Shown: positions 62,548-64,000 of the stretch, piece after piece
How the letters are laid out: the number at the start of each line of letters is the position of its first letter
How positions within the stretch are numbered: the stretch's first letter is position 1
Source: Rhodobacteraceae bacterium CCMM004
Lineage (GTDB): Bacteria; Pseudomonadota; Alphaproteobacteria; Rhodobacterales; Rhodobacteraceae
Assembly (NCBI GenBank): GCA_004005435.1
Contig: RZWH01000002.1
Span: 682,001-746,000 of the forward strand
Length of the DNA: 64,000 nt
Reading direction: 5' to 3'
Notes under the pieces: generated by a model
The model's input: the letters and a program-made list of their open reading frames with translations, nothing else
Database searches by the model: none
Told to the model about the DNA's origin: nothing
Translations under genes and position numbers: made by a program

Positions 62548-64000
62548 TGGGTCACCGTGAGGCGCAAGAGTCGCGCCAGGCGGTCGGCCTCGGCCGATCC
62601 GGCCTCGCTCGCCTGATCGAGCCACGCCAGCGCGCGGCCCATGTCCGGCGCGATGCCGATGCCGTAGGCCAAAGCGTGGCCGAACTCGGCCATCCCGCGA
62701 CGGTCGCCCGCCTCGGCCGCCTGCTCCAACCAGCGGGCCGAGTTCAAGAGATCGGCCGGCGTCTCTGCCGTGTCGCGCAGCAAGAGGCCCAGCTCTCGCG
62801 CCGCCGTCACGTCGCCTGCGTCGGCCGCCTGGGCATAGAGGCGGTGGACGTCGAAGCGGTCGGACACCGCCGCCTGCACCTCGGGCGCGGCCCGCCGATA
62901 GGCTGCGAGGATCCAGCCCAGATCGTCGTAGGCCGCCCCCTGCACCGCCGCCAGCAGATGCTCGGCCGCGGCCTCGGGCGCCCAGGTTTCGAGATCGGGA
63001 TTGGCCGTCAGCAGGAACAGACGCTGCCGGGCCGCCGCGTCGCCCTCGGCCAGGGACCGTTCCAGCACCTGCATCTCGGTCGGGACCGCGCCGGTGTCGA
63101 AGGCCGCAAGCTGGCGGTCCTTGAGCCGCAGCTTGCTGAGCGCGTGGCCGCCCTCGATCGCCAGGCCGATCCGCCGCCAGTGATAGGACTGCGCCGCCTC
63201 GCCGCGCTTGGCATGGGCCTCGCCCAGTTCGGCCACGTCCTTGGTCGTGCAGCGCATCAGCGACACGGCCCGGTCGACATAGTCCGCCGCCGTTTCGGGA
63301 TCGACGTAGGGAATCGCGAACACCAGCGCCAGGAAATCGCCGCGGTCCTCGATCTCGGCTGCGAACTCGTCGTAGACCGCGCGCTCGCCCTGCACCTTGG
63401 CCAGGAGCCGCGACTTGAGCCGCATCGCCGCGCCCTCGCCCCGCTTGCCCGCCATGGTCAGCAGGTCGATCACCTCGTCGGCGATGTCGACGTCGCGGCC
63501 GTTGTCGTCGGTCAGGGCGATGGCCAGGTCCAGCGCCGTCTTGACGCCGTTGTTGAGGTAGATGCGGCGGAACAGCTCGACCGCCAAACGCCGCTCGGCG
63601 GGGTTGGTGGCCAGCTCGAACTCCAGCTTGGCAAACGCTTCGAGCGCCTGGTCGGAGCGGTCCAGACGTTCGGCCCAGAGGCGGTGCGCCCGTCCGGTGG
63701 CGCCCGGATCGACCTGCACCCGCTGGACGAAGTTGGCCAGGCTCTCGGTCCGGCCCATCAGCGCCTGCGACTGGATGCGGGCGATGATCTCGGGCTCCTT
63801 GTAGGGGTCGAGGGCAATGAGATCGGTCGCCGACACGCTGACCGAGCCGTGTTCGGTGGCGGCATAACTTGCGGCCCAGGCGCCGGCGGCGCGCATCCGC
63901 GGGGCGTCGTTGACCTGACAGCGATAGAGCCCGTCGAGATACTCCATGGAGCTCTCCATGCCCCAGCGGCTCACGGTCTCATGGAACAGGTCGATGGACC
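62544..64000 (-). CDS. algK: Sel1/TPR-repeat protein, AlgK-like (partial, runs off window)
   Basis: At least 485 codons; the frame stays open to the window edge (SIDLFHETVSRW). C-terminal Sel1-like repeats are clear: RLYAQAADAGDVTAARELGLLLRD, SARWLEQAAEAGDRRGMAEFGHALAYG, RALAWLDQASEAGSAEADRLARLL. Upstream helical repeats are more diverged. AlgK is a Sel1-repeat outer-membrane lipoprotein that links the alginate export porin AlgE; whether this one is lipidated cannot be seen. Confidence 0.8.
   Translation of the reverse strand, partial: SIDLFHETVSRWGMESSMEYLDGLYRCQVNDAPRMRAAGAWAASYAATEHGSVSVSATDLIALDPYKEPEIIARIQSQALMGRTESLANFVQRVQVDPGATGRAHRLWAERLDRSDQALEAFAKLEFELATNPAERRLAVELFRRIYLNNGVKTALDLAIALTDDNGRDVDIADEVIDLLTMAGKRGEGAAMRLKSRLLAKVQGERAVYDEFAAEIEDRGDFLALVFAIPYVDPETAADYVDRAVSLMRCTTKDVAELGEAHAKRGEAAQSYHWRRIGLAIEGGHALSKLRLKDRQLAAFDTGAVPTEMQVLERSLAEGDAAARQRLFLLTANPDLETWAPEAAAEHLLAAVQGAAYDDLGWILAAYRRAAPEVQAAVSDRFDVHRLYAQAADAGDVTAARELGLLLRDTAETPADLLNSARWLEQAAEAGDRRGMAEFGHALAYGIGIAPDMGRALAWLDQASEAGSAEADRLARLLRLTVTQ

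Overview
The window is GC-rich alphaproteobacterial chromosome, most likely Rhodobacteraceae (Roseobacter/Paracoccus side). The evidence is the gene content (LdtR-type MarR regulator, SdhE, subgroup I-gamma aspartate transaminase, RlmB next to tRNA-Tyr, fused TRAP permeases), ATGA/GTGA-coupled operons and strong GC3 bias. No rRNA, CRISPR array, transposase or integrase was found. Three tRNAs are present: Gly-GCC, Leu-GAG and Tyr-GTA.

Layout. 1-8.9 kb: end of an SLC13-type permease gene, a GT-A-like protein, thyA-folA, a glyoxalase, a DUF1194 protein, ldtR, an XRE regulator with sdhE, and an aspartate transaminase. Two tandem arrays (1936-2505 and 5167-5739) of a roughly 140-bp GC-rich element with 18-bp inverted ends lie between convergent genes. 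8.9-13.7 kb: tRNA-Gly, tRNA-Leu, a membrane LytTR regulator divergent from a DUF2306 protein, a secreted peptidoglycan-binding-like protein and lipB. 13.7-16.6 kb: a lower-GC island with a glyoxalase-fold protein and a phage-derived MuF polymorphic toxin gene broken by two -1 frameshifts, followed by an overlapping pentapeptide-repeat gene (candidate immunity). 16.9-23.9 kb: lipoproteins, an SDR, a lipocalin, a GDSL hydrolase, an aldo/keto reductase, an MFS transporter and metG.

23.9-39.4 kb is the most distinctive segment: 14 same-strand genes plus one divergent gene. They encode a sugar-type ABC importer, a HisD-like dehydrogenase, four SnoaL/NTF2-type proteins, an SDR, a GST, a LacI-family repressor, a bicupin, a MetE-like zinc enzyme and an alpha/beta hydrolase. 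A LacI-type operator sits in the divergent promoter region. The locus looks like an inducible uptake and catabolic pathway whose substrate I cannot name. A hairpin-rich spacer separates the transporter and enzyme halves, and two copies of a ribosome-site-bearing double palindrome flank the GST gene.

39.4-49.5 kb: a small Cys-His-Asn protein of unknown function, a RimB/RimK/AstE-like trio, an Mla/Mce-type lipid transport operon (permease, ATPase, MCE protein, lipoprotein), a CoA-binding protein, a YHS protein, rlmB and tRNA-Tyr. 49.8-57.2 kb: a gatZ-like gene, D-lactate dehydrogenase dld, a TRAP transporter and a divergent FCD-type GntR regulator with several operator-like palindromes between them. 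57.3-61.5 kb: a rhodanese, then a copper module (CueR promoter, copA, cueR, glutaredoxin-MauE fusion). 61.5-64 kb: the end of a probable alginate-type exopolysaccharide cluster (AlgL-like lyase and a Sel1-repeat AlgK-like protein running off the window).
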